Origin: Paraescarpia echinospica
Lineage: Eukaryota > Annelida > Polychaeta > Sabellida > Siboglinidae
Reading direction: 5' to 3'
Assembly: GCA_020002185.1 (NCBI GenBank)
Contig: JAHLWY010000236.1
Location: forward strand, 117,610 to 181,609
DNA: 64,000 nt
Shown: in pieces, positions 45,301 to 57,134 of the stretch
Layout: each line of letters opens with the position of its first letter
Numbering within the stretch: position 1 is the stretch's first letter
Notes under the pieces: generated by a model
Database searches by the model: none
Told to the model about the DNA's origin: nothing
Seen by the model: only the letters and a program-made list of their open reading frames with translations
Made by a program: the position numbers and the translations under genes

Positions 45301-46328
45301 ACTGACAATGGTTGATGCTGTGATTTAATAATCAATTCCAACTTCAACGCCTGACAATCCGGTATGTATTAAGAAGAGTAATACACAGAAAATGACATTG
45401 ATTAGCTTTGGAAAACATAGTCGAATATGATGCTTATTTTTAGGTTGCTGTCTGTCTGCCTTCTTATTAGGCCGTACAGATTACTTGCATCGTGAGACAT
45501 CGCGCATAATGGAAACGCGTGTGAAGTTGAAGTCACACGTAATTGTAATGGATTGTCTTCGTTGTCTGATATGCAAGATCAGTGATATTACAACATATGT
45601 TGTCTTTAGGGAGGCCATTCCTCTCGTCAGTTGGTCGATTAATATCGCGAGGTAAAGGGATATCTTTATCGTTGTGGTGGATATCGCGAGCTTGGTGGTG
45701 AGTCTCTATTTGTTATAATTAAAAGAACAGGAAACTACGATACCGTCAAGCGCCTTCACCTAGAAGCAGTGTCTTTACTAAGATTCAACATCTGGACAAT
45801 GTTGCGAACATTTTTACTAAAACCAAGCGGTATCGCTCCCAGAACGTGTATGGCGATCAATAGCGATCAACTACAACTATCAACGCAGCTGCGTTGATGT
45901 CAACTTTTGGTGTCAACTTACAAGGTATGGGACAGAGGGAACATATGAGCCTATTAATTAACACTGGTGATACAACTACTGTTTCGGTACTTGAGTAGAA
46001 GTACAAGTAGTCATGCCCAAACACTATTTGAGTAGAAGTAAAAGTAGTCATGTCAAATTACTACTTGAGTAGAAAGTACAAGTACATCACACAAAATACT
46101 ACTTGAGTAGAAAGTAGAAACGAAAAGTCAAACATAAATTTATTCGGTGCAACATAATAACATTTCGTGCAACAAGGGTGCATCAAAACGACGATATGCA
46201 AAAGCAATTACTACAATCAACTACTACATGTTAGTAAAAACGGAAAACTCAAACCATAATTTTATTTGGTGCAACATAAAAAGACAATGGATGTTATGCG
46301 AAACAAGTCACTACGGTCAGCTAAACGT

Positions 46329-47559
46329 TCACACTACACCGGCGTTCAGCTTCAGCAGAAGCTGATGCTCGAAGTGAGCGTCTCCGATGCGGGCACGAGC
46401 GACTGCGAAGTTGCGGCCTACAGCGCTAAACAGGCGCTCGCAGGCGGCACTGGCCAGCAGGGCTGTGTTCGTCTTCCCAAAGACCACCTTCACCGTCGGC
46501 CAGGCGGTCAGTACGTTCAGCTAGGGGCTCTTGCTCGCCAAGTACTGCTCCAGCTGCAGCTGGTCGGACGAGTGACGCGACTTCCTCACGAAGAAGCCGT
46601 CGTCGTCGTCGTCGGTTTCGTTCGGCTGCTGTTCGTCGATTGATGGTGCTGTTTTTTCCATATGTCTGCGGATGTACCTCATGCCTGTAAACATACGCAC
46701 AAATCTTCAAATATCTTCATACATATTACTTTTCCGCGCTTAGCCATCCATACTCCTCTGACTGCAAAATGGTCAAACTGCTGCAACAGAAAAACATTCA
46801 AAATATACACTGCCGACATAGTGCTACCATTAACAAAATTGATGTTGATATACATCACATTACTTTTTATGATAGGAAGATTGTGGACTGCTCAAATTAG
46901 TAATAAAGTATTCATGCAGTAGATCCCCATCATAATTTATTATTACTATAACTAAATGCAATCAAAGTAATTCACATATGTAGAGACAGAAGGAAATGGC
47001 TGGTTCTTACTGGTTTGCAGTAGCCCCTCGTCATCCGTCCAGTACTTTTTGAACTTTGGATGAGTGATCGCGACCGCCACCAACTCCGGGTCCTGCAAGT
47101 AGTGTTGGGAATCGGTTTGATTTTCATAATCGATGATCGGCTGCATAATCAGTTCGTGGGAGACTATTTTGGAAAACTTCCACGCAAGGACAGGGGTGGG
47201 GGCACGTTTTGAATGCAAAATACAAGGTATTCATCTTCATGTAATACGGTTCAAGTAACTGGATGCACAATTTGTTACATAAATCGGTCCTTATAATCAC
47301 TACCTGCAAGACATCCGCGAACCGCCGCGAGATGCCGGCAAGCATGACATCGATGAGTGGCTCACAGGCCGGCGCCGTGTCGCGCTTCTGCCACAGCCGG
47401 TCCTGCAGGACGTGCACAGTGGGCAGAAAGTAGCACATGTAGGCCTTCTTCTCACACTGCAGTAGGTCCAGGGTTGCTCAGCTGCGGCCTCTTCCTCTTC
47501 CTCTTCATGTTCTTTGCTGCCAGCTCAATGTAGCGTGACAGCAGACTGCGGTGTAGCTT
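46329..47559 (-). pseudogene. hAT transposase, C-terminal half with two introns
   Basis: Minus-strand exons are 47,559-47,304, 47,092-47,011 and 46,684-46,329, with good GT-AG junctions (CAG|GTAGTG ... TTGCAG|GACC; ACCA|GTAAGA ... TTACAG|GCAT) and matching phases. They encode KKAYMCYFLPTVHVLQDRLW, PLIDVMLAGISRRFADVLQ, AITHPKFKKYWTDDEGLLQ and MRYIRRHMEKTAPSIDEQQP. The hAT dimerisation block follows: LEQYLASKSP, LNVLTAWPTVKVV, LLASAACERLFSAVGRN and HFEHQLLLKLN. A TAG at 46,523-46,521 interrupts the dimerisation block and a frameshift near 47,470 disrupts the first exon. The upstream catalytic exons and BED finger were not found in 47,560-49,300. Confidence 0.85.
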
Positions 47560-48459
47560 CTGCAAGGCATACATATACCGATTAGCGATTGAAAATAAAA
47601 CACATGCTTGGTGCATTTATTTTTATAGATCCTCAATGACGAAAATAGATATATTAAAATAATGAATGAGGCACTAGTTAAAAATTGGCGGAAACTCAGT
47701 TTTTAGGATTAGATTTAGGTGCCTATAAACCTAACCCTAAAAATAACACTAAACAGCGGCTTACCACCAATTCTGAAAAAGTACGAAATAATCATGTGTT
47801 AATAAAAGTACACATTAATCAATTAATTGTAGTATTTTACACACAATATAAATAAAACTATACAGTGACCATAAAATGTTACAAAATAAGACAACAAAAT
47901 GCAAATTACATAAACTACACATAAAGTTGTTACACGATGGTGTTAATCATACACAGTAATGTACATCTAACATTCACACTTCGAAAAAAGGCGGAGGCCA
48001 CTTGACCTGGAAATACATAAATGTTAATGTCTATAACGTAACCTAAGTCTAACCCACAACTCTGAAATTAAACTTAACCTTAACCATAATGCTAACCATG
48101 GAGTGTATTATTCTTGTCTGAAACATATATTAATAATTTTGTTTAAAGTAAAATATCCTCGAGTCCGCATGTTTAGCATTAAAATGTCGCAGTCGAATGG
48201 ACGCTTCCCAAAAAAAACGAAAAGAGTGGTAGTATTATTTATGCCTCTAATTCAAGTATACAATTAAATACAATTAATCTACAAACTTTGCCACTAGCGT
48301 GAAAACATAACTTTTGCAATGAACAATACACATTTGATGGATGGTATCAGTGAATAGAGGTTTATTACGGATAGCCATAGCCATGCCGATAGGCATAGCC
48401 CGAAGGCATGGCCACGCCACTTGCAATAGCGGCAACCAATACTCAATAGGAAATACGGG
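47560..48459. other. hAT element interior, no exon recognised
   Basis: AT-rich sequence where the 5' transposase exons would be expected on the minus strand. I see no conserved hAT motif, so they are probably deleted or decayed. Confidence 0.45.
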
Positions 48460-48932
48460 GTCACGCTAACATTTATCCGGGCGTTAAATTTTATCCGGGT
48501 GATGTTTATGTGCACATGTAAAGCATGATATTTGGCAACAGCAGATCATGTGATAAATAATATCCAGTAGTTAAATAGGTTTCGTTTGTTGCCGTAATAC
48601 GAGCGTTGTACTTAGAGTACATAATTATAATTTGCTGTTTCAGATTTGTGACCAAGTATAAGAGTACGTCACGTGACGTGTGCGTTGAGAGGAAACTGGT
48701 TTACGACAGAAATTGTTTATGTCTGTGGGAAGCAAACATTTTATAATTTATGTATGTATATAAACATATATAATATATATATATATATATATACATATAT
48801 AAACATACATAACGCCCGGATAAATAAAAGCGCAACAGTCGTAGCTGGTGCTAAATACATTCCCCTAGATACATGCACGCGCAGACACGTCACCCGGATA
48901 TTATTTAACGCCCGGATAAATGTAAGCGCGAC
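48460..48932. mobile_element. Small inverted-repeat element (MITE-like) nested in the hAT
   Basis: About 43-bp inverted ends with four or five mismatches. The left one contains ATTTATCCGGGCGTTAAA and the right one TTTAACGCCCGGATAAAT. A third internal copy of the CGCCCGGATAAAT word sits at about 48,812. A TA microsatellite (48,765-48,795) lies inside. Confidence 0.7.
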
Positions 48933-49479
48933 AACGGTACCGTATCTCCACGCGTTTGCGTAAATTCGACGGCGAAGTTACATACGCCGAAATAACGGTG
49001 TGTTTCGGCAGACACAGTAGGCACACGAATTTAAGGCTGTTGCCGGTACGAGCAGAACATTTAAACATATCGCCCAAATACGCTCACTGGTTCTCTCGCT
49101 CATCCATCACTGCCGCAGTCAATATAAAAAATGGTCGGATCCCGCCAGTCTCGTAAAGGCTGACGGTATGCTATGCAAATGAATTAAAATTATGGAGCGC
49201 CAAAATCGTAATAATGGCATCGTAATCCCGACCATAGATATATATTATCCCGACCATAATGTTTGACTGGAAACTCGCCAACGGCAAGTATTCGGAAATG
49301 TCAACTAATTAAATTATGGTAACGAAAATTTTTTGCCAAGTAGGCTGAAAGTAACGAAGTAAAAAGTATCGTTACAATGAATAAAACTACTTCGTTACAA
49401 TTAGAAGTACGTAGTGAAAATTGTACTTGACAAAACTACCGTTACCTAAAAAAAACTACTCACCACTGAGCCTATATAT

Positions 49480-49512
49480 TAAATATTATATATATATATA
49501 TATATACAGGTG

Positions 49513-49543
<31 letters not shown>

Positions 49544-49562
49544 GTACAGGTGTATATATATA
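49480..49562 (+). repeat. (TA)n with ACAGGTG interruptions
   Basis: Two blocks of TATATATA each followed by ACAGGTGTATATATATA, just outside the right hAT end. Confidence 0.9.
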
Positions 49563-50181
49563 TTGACGTTAAGTTTATACTAACATATAAAAAGAATGTT
49601 CTCTAAGAGGGTCGAGAAATTGAAAGTGAGGCTGGGACATGTCAATGTCTAAGTATACGCAAATTGGAGGAAGCAGGTGAAGAAGTATCTTAAGGGACCC
49701 CAACCAGGGGTCCATTGAACCATCACGTGGCGTCCCTTGAGCAATAACAACACGTTTACATTTAAACCAGGTCAATGAATTTAACGTATGATTCCTTTTA
49801 CAATAAGTTTGACTTATGTTAAAATATGGCATTCAAACTTTACAAGATATGTGTGTGACGAAGTAGTAATCTTCCTGAAACTAATATGTCACGATTACAT
49901 AAGTGTCAGTTATTAAAAAAACTAAGTTATAGTGTTTCTTACCCAACAGGCAGTTGGGAAGGTCACCAGTAGTGTCCCAACGACCGCCTGGTTACAGAAG
50001 AAGAAGAGAAGAAGAGAAGAAGAGAAGAAATGTATCATAACAAATATAATAATATGTAATAATAATAAATTCAAGAAATTCAAATCCAAATATACATTAT
50101 TGTCTATCTTAGGGTAATACATTTTTTTAAAGAAAATTTTCTTCAGACTCGTCCGTTGAATAATTAATTAGCTCTGTCACT

Positions 50182-50182
50182 A

Positions 50183-50234
<52 letters not shown>

Positions 50235-50245
50235 CACACACACAC
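50182..50245 (+). repeat. (ACGC)n-(AC)n compound microsatellite
   Basis: About ten ACGC units run into about twelve CA units. The surrounding 49,600-50,790 has no gene I can support. Confidence 0.95.
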
Positions 50246-50792
50246 TATTATTGCATACACCTGTTGTAAAATGTATACACAAGTTTACGAATTAAACATC
50301 TAAATCCTAAAATAAGGATTTGACAGCTGTGTGACGTTGCACATTCTAAAAGGTTGGAACTGTACATTTGCGTAAGGTTTCTTGTAATTTGAATGGTCTC
50401 TCCGTTTATTTGATATATACTGTCTTGTGTTATTTCACTTAGACATCTACAGTATTGTATTCATGCTTGGAACTCAGTAAGACGTACGTGCCAGAAATGT
50501 TCTCTGTTTTCTGGAGCAATAAAGTCATTTCTACAATTATTTATGATTGTATAAAGATGACATCGACAGTCAGCAGTACTGGGAGGATTTTCTTTATTTC
50601 CTTCGCCACTTTTTTAACCAAAGCAAACGTTGCCGATACTGTGATGACATATATCTGTGTAGATAATGACAGCAAGCTTGCCATCCTCGTTGGACTGTAA
50701 TACATTGGTTGAATAGTTACCGCACGTGTAGATCGAACACCGCATATATTTTGTTGTAGTTGTTGCTCGGTCACATTGTTCTGTTTCGTCTA

Positions 50793-51150
50793 TCTGAACA
50801 GACTGCTTCCGGTTCTCCTAAAATGAAATAAAATACTATTGCAAGAAAAAACAATACAGTACCACAGTTTTCTGCTGCGACTTTCTTACCAGAAATGTTG
50901 ATATTGTGGTCAATCACTATGGATACTTAGGCAATAATCGTTAAGTGTAATTGCATATCTAAACAATTAGCTTTAGTTAATAAAGGTACTTATTTTAAAA
51001 AATGTCACCTCTTATGTATTAGTACCTCCTATAATCGCCATTTTCGGGGCGTAGTGTGTGCAATAGCTGGTACTACCTGGCATGGCGCTTGTCGGCTTCT
51101 TTCCATATAAAACAGTTTAAACTCGTGTTATCAGCTAATCACTAAAATAG
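50793..51150 (+). promoter_or_regulatory. Promoter-like block B, upstream of intact GPCR (displaced)
   Basis: About 80-85 percent similar to 58,212-58,512, which directly precedes the GPCR pseudogene. It includes a TATA-box-like CATATAAAAC at 51,105-51,113 and GGGGCGTAGTGTGTGCAATA. In the pseudogene copy the TATA word is about 100 bp before ATG; here it is 2.86 kb before ATG of the intact gene. Promoter activity is inferred from conservation and position only. Confidence 0.55.
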
Positions 51151-51639
51151 TGAAACATCTAACAAATATGTTTTATAGCCTTTGGAAGTAAGGGTTGTTA
51201 GCACCTTCAACTTATAAACAATGGTATATGTAACCCTAAAATAGTATATATGCAGAAGAATACTAATGCATGATTCATTCCGAAACTTGTGATTACCATA
51301 CAACAAATAACGTGTAACACAAACAATAACACTTATAACTATGTGTGTGTTGGCGTGTGTTTGTGTGCGCGGGGTGGGGGGGGTGTGGATGTGTGTGTGT
51401 ATTTAATCTATCAATTCGGCCAGTAAAACCAACTCACACTTTCTAGTTATTTTACCTCAGTAATAATCGCCAAATAATTTAAATACAATTAAAGTAAGTG
51501 AATGAATTTTCGTCGTTTTTCCACCTCCTGAATATTTTAGTCAGTATACTCAGTGAGTTCAATACATCATAACAATATCGAGTTGTCGTGATGCGCCTTT
51601 GAGCCTGGTTTGCAAGGATTTAGGCGCCATAGAAGTTAC

Positions 51640-51828
51640 CTTATTATTATTATTGCTATTGTTTTTATTATTATTGCTATTATTATTATTGTTATTATTA
51701 CTATTATTGCTATTAGTATTATTGTTATTATTATTATTATTGCTATTATTATTACTATTATTGATATTGTTATTATTATTATTATTGTTGTTATTATTAT
51801 TATTATTGTTATTATTATTATTATTAAT
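51640..51828 (+). repeat. (TTA)n imperfect trinucleotide tract
   Basis: TTA/TTATTG/CTA triplets. The poly-Leu and poly-Ile ORFs here are artefacts. Confidence 0.95.
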
Positions 51829-51899
51829 TTATGAAAACACTTCCCACAACTGTTTCATGATGCTTCGTTTGGTATCGTTTTACTTGACGTGAATATCAC

Positions 51900-52170
51900 A
51901 AGGTGGCCATATTAGGTATATTGGCATATAATAGCTCGTGTCGACGTACGGTTCCAGGATATGCCAATAACGCGAAAGAAAATGAATGTATATATCAAAT
52001 CCTTCGCATCAATTCGGTTTCCAAAAACTCAAAAACCTTAGCCAGAATTGCGGTAAACTATATAGGTCAAACATCGTTTTCCATTGTATCTGGCGGGTGT
52101 TTCTTTGACAATGGACTAACGGTTCATGACGTCCACAATTTCGGCAGTACACGTTATCTAAGTGAGCTGT
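51900..52170 (-). mobile_element. RT fragment of the 61-62 kb LINE family, minus strand
   Basis: Read on the minus strand it gives PPDTMENDV.PI, then ILAKVFEFLETELM in a nearby frame. This matches the NDVRPISLT/AKVFE finger region of jockey/CR1-like RTs. Bases 52,060-52,120 are similar to 62,125-62,190 (CATCGTTTTC, TGTATCTGGCGGGTGTTT). Confidence 0.7.
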
Positions 52171-52281
52171 TGAATGTTGCTATGACTGGTTGTGCGAGAA
52201 GGCGCCAATTGTTTTTTCATAGTCCATGGTGGAATGTTGTCCGGTGCTGTGGCTTTGTTTGCTTTGACCTTATTTAAGAAG

Positions 52282-53005
52282 ATGTAACAAGATTGCCACC
52301 CAGAGAATTAACTCTAGATGGCAGGTGGACAAGGAAGCCTTTTGGTTTATCAAAAGTCCAACCCTTTTTATTTACGTGTATCACGCCCATCTGAGGTATT
52401 GTTACTAGCACCATCACAATCAGCAGATAATATGTTTCATTCATTTACAGTCCATTGTGAAAATGAGAAGTTTCTTATATATAATCTACACTGCTCCTTA
52501 ACTAATGTAACTTCATGTCCTCTGGTCTTTCTATCTTTCTTAACTAATAAAAATATATTTCTATCTGGTCTCCTCTCAATCTCCTTTGTCTCTAGTGTTG
52601 TTAAACCACATTCGTTTAGGCGTTTTTCATAACTAAGATCCCTCAGTTTTGGTATAATTTTAGTCGCTCTCCTCTGTACTCTTTATAACATATATATGTC
52701 CTTCTTGCGGTATGGCCTCCACGCTTGTATACAATATTTTAAATGAGCCCTAACTATTGTTTTGTACAACGGTATTATTAGTTCTTTTTCCTTATACGAT
52801 ATATTTCGCCTAATTAATCCAAGGATTGTATTAACCTTTGAAGCTGCAATTCCGCACTGCTCTGAAACCTTCATATCAGCACTAATGGTAAACCCTAAGT
52901 CGTTTTCTTTTACAGTAGTACTTAGTACAATTAAACCACATTCTTGTTAGGCTTTTTTGTAACTACGATCCCTCAGTTTTGGTATAATTTTAGTGTTATT
53001 GCTAA
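52282..53005 (-). mobile_element. 3' fragment of the AT-rich CR1-group element, minus strand
   Basis: The mirror of about 39,130-39,785: the 3' end word GATTGCCACCCAGAGAATTA starts at 52,292. The minus strand encodes EVTLVKEQC-like sequence, then VSEQCGIAASKVNTILGLIR, ELIIPLYKTIVRAHL and YCIQAWRPYRKKDI. A stretch at 52,605-52,670 (ATCCCTCAGTTTTGGTATAA) is repeated at 52,931-52,998, a local duplication inside the fragment. Confidence 0.88.
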
Positions 53006-53097
53006 TACATGAATGTTTCTTTCTGGTGTGTAATCTTTATCATGACGCATCTGCAAATGTGTGACATACGGATGCATAGAACACTTTCCCAAATTGG

Positions 53098-53175
53098 CTT
53101 TTCAGCTAGGACGTCACGTCATGCTAAAAACCAACGTCATTTGTTTACATTACTGCAAATGTACGGTTTCGCAAC
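53098..53175 (+). repeat. Flank block A of the GPCR duplication (copy 1)
   Basis: CAGCTAGGACGTCACGTCAT and CCAACGTCATTTGTTTAC are similar to 58,105-58,195 upstream of the pseudogene. In this copy block A lies after block B; in the pseudogene copy it lies before it. Confidence 0.7.
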
Positions 53176-53923
53176 TACTTTCACAACACAAACAACAACC
53201 GGGAGAGCGCAAGGATTTGACCAGAAGTATCTTGTTGTTACTCATTCCTAAGATACAACCGACAATAGATAAATATTACCTATATGTCTTACATGTTATG
53301 ATACTAATATCGGTAAGCAGTATTAAACAGTCAACACATTGACGGAAACGTTTATAAATTGTCTACGACTTTATAATAGCTCATTTTACCGTCGTGTCTG
53401 TGGGTGATAAGAAATATTAGCAACAATTATTGTGATTTTAACTTGATACAACCAACTGTTATCACGGAGTTCGCTGGGGGTAAAGGAAGGTACACGATTT
53501 TAACTATTTAATTTCCAAACCAGCATGTAGAACAATTATCACACCAGAGATTTCTTACGGAAGTTAATTCCACTACCGCCAAGACTTCAGTTCTGCTTGC
53601 AACAAAACCTTTATTTGGCACCAATAGGATTTCTTTCAAAACAATAACTCGTTGTTTACTTACAATTGCAACGTGCATCCTAGCAAAGAACTGTTTGACG
53701 TGTCATAGTATGCCTTTTTCATATGTATCACTGTCATTAATCGACAAGGCGGCGATCATTTCCCATACCTTCACATATGCCAAGCTCAGCGATTGGTCCG
53801 TATCTGTAATGGTGACATTCATAAAAGATCAGCTATCATTGGAACCGTGTGACGTCTTTATCTAGATGCAACCGCTGCAGTTTCTCCATTAGGATTCCAC
53901 AGGTGGACAACGCTGTGACCAAT

Positions 53924-53973
53924 TCTGACTTGACTAGCTGAGCAACCAAACAAAGCACATCTGTACAGCGAGC
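53924..53973 (+). promoter_or_regulatory. Conserved 5' leader of the GPCR
   Basis: TCTGACTTGACTAGCTGAGC and CAACCAAACAAAGCACA are nearly identical to the bases right before the pseudogene ATG (58,519-58,569). This suggests a shared 5' UTR. Confidence 0.65.
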
Positions 53974-55152
53974 ATGTCCGGCGAACTAACAACTATGGAG
54001 AACGTCAGTGGACCTATTGCAGACAACGGCACTGCTGTGGATGCTACGCTTTCGATGTACGCATTTCACCCAAATAAAGCACGAACGACGTTTGTCTTTG
54101 CCACGATCGGTGTAATCGGTTTGCTGGGAAACCTGATAGTGGTCGAAGTAATTTTTCATTACACAAATCTCGCCAAGAAAGTTACGTCTATTTACATCAT
54201 CAACCAGAGTTTGATCGACCTCGTTGTTGCTGTTCTAATCTTTCTGACGGCCTTCATAGACAGCCGCTTCTTGCCGACGGACGATGGAGTCTGGGCGCAG
54301 ATCTACTGCCGTGTATGGTTGACACAGACTCTTCAATGGGGGTTCATTCGGTCATCGACCGTTAATCTGATGCTGTTGTCCATCGAGAGATACATTGCCG
54401 TCGTGCACCCGATACGTTACAAGACTTCTTTCACGAGGAAGAATGTAGTCAGATCGGTCGCGTTCGCGTGGTTGTTTGGTATTGTATACATGACAGCCTT
54501 TACCATTCCGGTAAGTGCCGCTGTCGGCGGACGATGCTATCCCATCGCGTTCTGGCCAAGCGAACACTTCCATCTAGTGGTAACTGTTGTGAACATATGC
54601 ATCATTATGATGTGTCCTTTGATTGTGCACGCATTCTGCTATTGCCGAATTCTGTATGCGCTGCATCGTCGTCCCCGGCCTCCGGAACACACTGTCTTTA
54701 CCATCCACTCGTCCAAGTCATATGACGTCAGTACGAGTGATGACGCCAGGACGAGTCAATCCGCGCCGACAAGCTCTCTCGGTACACAGACTTGTCGCCG
54801 CGTGGGCAACTCGAAGTACAACGTCAAGGCGAAGAAGACTGTCACACAAACGCTGAGCATTGTCACCATTTGCTACGTCATCTGTTTTCTGCCCCACCAA
54901 GTGCGCTTGTTCATGTTCCACATAAGCGGACTCGGCGAATGTGGACTGTGCTGGATAATTCCTGTCACTCTTGTCTTCGCCCACTGCTGCGTCAATCCGT
55001 TCATCTACACTGCCAGATACGCCGAGTTTCAAGAAGGACTTCGCAATCTCGCAGTTCACTTGCATTTGACTTGCGACACCGTGAGTGATACCGAAGGTGA
55101 TGCCACAGTAGCACGACATGTTGTCGCGAATGCAGGACATACTGAAGTGTGA
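53974..55152 (+). CDS. Class A (rhodopsin-family) GPCR, intronless
   Basis: 392 residues, a normal size. There are N-glycosylation sites at N10 and N18 before TM1. Family landmarks are all present: N53 in IGLLGNLIVV (TM1), D82 in NQSLIDLVVA (TM2), the disulfide pair C112 and C188, E-R-Y at 138-140 in SIERYIAVVHP, W166 (TM4), P215 in MMCPLIVHAFCY (TM5), C-F-L-P at 304-307 (TM6) and NPFIY at 341-345 (TM7). The third intracellular loop (about 231-290) is Ser/Thr-rich with basic ends. The ERYIAVVHP, HAFCYCRI and CCVNPFIY patterns resemble peptide receptors of the galanin/allatostatin/somatostatin type found in expanded families of invertebrate deuterostomes; the ligand cannot be told. It should act at the plasma membrane through G proteins. 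The ATG is supported by exact alignment with the pseudogene's ATG. Confidence 0.93.
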   Translation: MSGELTTMENVSGPIADNGTAVDATLSMYAFHPNKARTTFVFATIGVIGLLGNLIVVEVIFHYTNLAKKVTSIYIINQSLIDLVVAVLIFLTAFIDSRFLPTDDGVWAQIYCRVWLTQTLQWGFIRSSTVNLMLLSIERYIAVVHPIRYKTSFTRKNVVRSVAFAWLFGIVYMTAFTIPVSAAVGGRCYPIAFWPSEHFHLVVTVVNICIIMMCPLIVHAFCYCRILYALHRRPRPPEHTVFTIHSSKSYDVSTSDDARTSQSAPTSSLGTQTCRRVGNSKYNVKAKKTVTQTLSIVTICYVICFLPHQVRLFMFHISGLGECGLCWIIPVTLVFAHCCVNPFIYTARYAEFQEGLRNLAVHLHLTCDTVSDTEGDATVARHVVANAGHTEV

Positions 55153-55298
55153 ATACTGACAATTGAGAAACCGGGACATGAGAGCAGTTACGTAGAATCT
55201 ATGCACAATTTCTTGACAACTGATCGCATTACCAGTAAATGTGTTTGGCAATGAATCGGTAACTTATTGTTGTAGCTTCAGATGCTGCATAAGCGTAC
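55153..55298. other. GPCR 3' flank
   Basis: A short 3' flank with no obvious polyadenylation signal before the CTG repeat. Confidence 0.4.
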
Positions 55299-55338
<40 letters not shown>

Positions 55339-55362
55339 ATAACGATGATGATGCTTCTACGA
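55299..55362 (+). repeat. (CTG)n-(ATG)n compound microsatellite
   Basis: About ten CTG triplets followed by ATG triplets, about 150 bp past the GPCR stop. Confidence 0.95.
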
Positions 55363-55744
55363 CTATGTTTCCATATAACTCAATATGGTACTGTGAACAC
55401 GACGATATATCATGATATTCATATTAACAGAATTGTAAATATATGTGTACATATATTTCGTAGTAAGTTGTTTCTATGTGAAAATGACTAATTGATACCA
55501 ATCGACAACATGATGATAGGTCTCAGTTATTTCTGCCATACTATATTATGGTGTGGAACATTTGAGAACAAATTAATATTTGACATTATGTAATTGTAGT
55601 ATTAGCATATTTGGCAGTGAAATGAAACAGTGCATAAACCGAAACGTGGATTCCAAAATATGTTTATGCAATCTAACAAATGATTTAATGCAATATAACA
55701 GAGTTGATGTGCTTTGATGTGATTAAGATACACCTACCACTACT

Positions 55745-55928
55745 ATATATGTACTATTACTTGCACTACTACTACTACGGCGACGATTTCTACTACTATT
55801 ATTATTATTATTATTACTAGTAGTAATAGTATTAGTAGTAGTAGTGGTAGTAATAGTAGTAGTAGTAGTAGTAGTAGTAATAGTATTATTAGTAGTAGTA
55901 GTAGTAATAGTAGTAGTAGTAGTAGTAA

Positions 55929-55960
<32 letters not shown>

Positions 55961-55994
55961 ATAGTATTATTATTATTAGTAGTAATAGTAGTAT

Positions 55995-56036
<42 letters not shown>

Positions 56037-56125
56037 CAGTAGTATTAGTAGTATTAATAGTAGTAGTAGTAGTAGTAGTAGCAGCAGCATCAGCAGCAGC
56101 AATAGTAGTAGTAGTTATTGTTATT
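55745..56125 (+). repeat. (AGT)n trinucleotide tract, about 380 bp
   Basis: AGT/AAT/ATT triplets dominate; poly-Val, poly-Leu and poly-Thr ORFs in it are artefacts. Confidence 0.97.
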
Positions 56126-56929
56126 GTAGAATACATAAAACCACATTTAGTGTCCGTCCGACGTAACAAGTCCCAATCACTGTTGACGGTCATGCACTTT
56201 CCAGCTGTATTATAACCGAATTATACCAACATTTGCACTTGGTAAGACAGCTTAAACTCACTGTAGACTTAAGTCAACTACTCTGATAAAAAGCCGCTTT
56301 AAACACTAGCCTGTTATATGTTATATCCATATATTCAACATCTAGAATGTTTGTGGTACAATTGTAAACATTTGGTGATGTTTGAATACAAATATGATTA
56401 GGTCAATGAACGCACTAATACACTTGGAGCGATACTAGATGCTATAACTGTCTGCAACATTTCCCACGTGTCTGGAATGTCTCTATCAAAGTTTTTGTTT
56501 CTGAAATTACTTATTTCGCCAGTAGTAGCTGTTGTTTCCAATAATATAAGTACATCAACATAATAATAGCAGCCAATTAATTGACGTGTGGCGATGTTTA
56601 AACATTCTGAATCAAACGATGGTCGTCGTCTGTGTAAAATTCGGCGTATTGTAGCGGGGGTTTAGATTGACAATTTGTGTGATACAAGAGATACTTTCAG
56701 AGGAAATGTGTCATAGCGTTCCTGAGCCTCCTCGAATAAGCAGCAAAATATGTAGTTAAATTTCATGCTGGAACCTGAGAATGAACAGAGAGTTCCGTGA
56801 ATCGCCCAAGATGCAACGGATGCAGACAAATCGAGGTATCTCCAAGTGAATCTTGACATTTGTGCAATTTTTTAGTTGTGATTATTTTTTAGTTGTGATT
56901 ATTTCCCGCCAATGGACACTACATGTGGT
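56126..56929. other. Intergenic, no gene seen
   Basis: No conserved coding sequence or repeat array. A short direct repeat (TTTTTAGTTGTGATTATTT) occurs at about 56,868-56,905. Confidence 0.45.
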
Positions 56930-57087
56930 TACGTTGCCATGTATGTGTGCATGTAGGCATATGTGTGCATGCGTGTGTGCGTGCGTGCGTGCGTGCATGT
57001 GTTTACGCGTGCATGCGTGTGTGCGTTGTGTATGTATGTGCGTGCTTGTGCGAGTGTGTATGTTTGTGTGTGTATGTGTGTGTGTGA

Positions 57088-57134
<47 letters not shown>

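Larger units (their letters stand above)
45955..49467 (-). mobile_element. hAT element, 3.5 kb, with 8-bp target-site duplication
   Basis: GAGCCTAT flanks both ends (45,947-45,954 and 49,468-49,475), the 8-bp size typical of hAT. The terminal sequences ACTGGTGATACAACTACTG (left) and, read inward on the minus strand, AGTGGTGAGTAGTTTTTTT (right) are imperfect inverted repeats. The left one is offset by about eight bases. Repeated TACTTGAGTAGAAAGTA words sit at the left subterminus and ACTACTTCGTTAC-type words at the right. A degraded transposase on the minus strand lies inside, as does a smaller inverted-repeat element (48,460-48,932). Confidence 0.82.

Noticed and set aside
50455..50774. Overlapping ORFs of about 80 codons on both strands upstream of block B
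   Set aside because: Their frames overlap on opposite strands with no recognisable motif; most likely chance.
55723..56215. Poly-Thr, poly-Leu and poly-Val ORFs on both strands
   Set aside because: They follow the AGT trinucleotide repeat in every frame.
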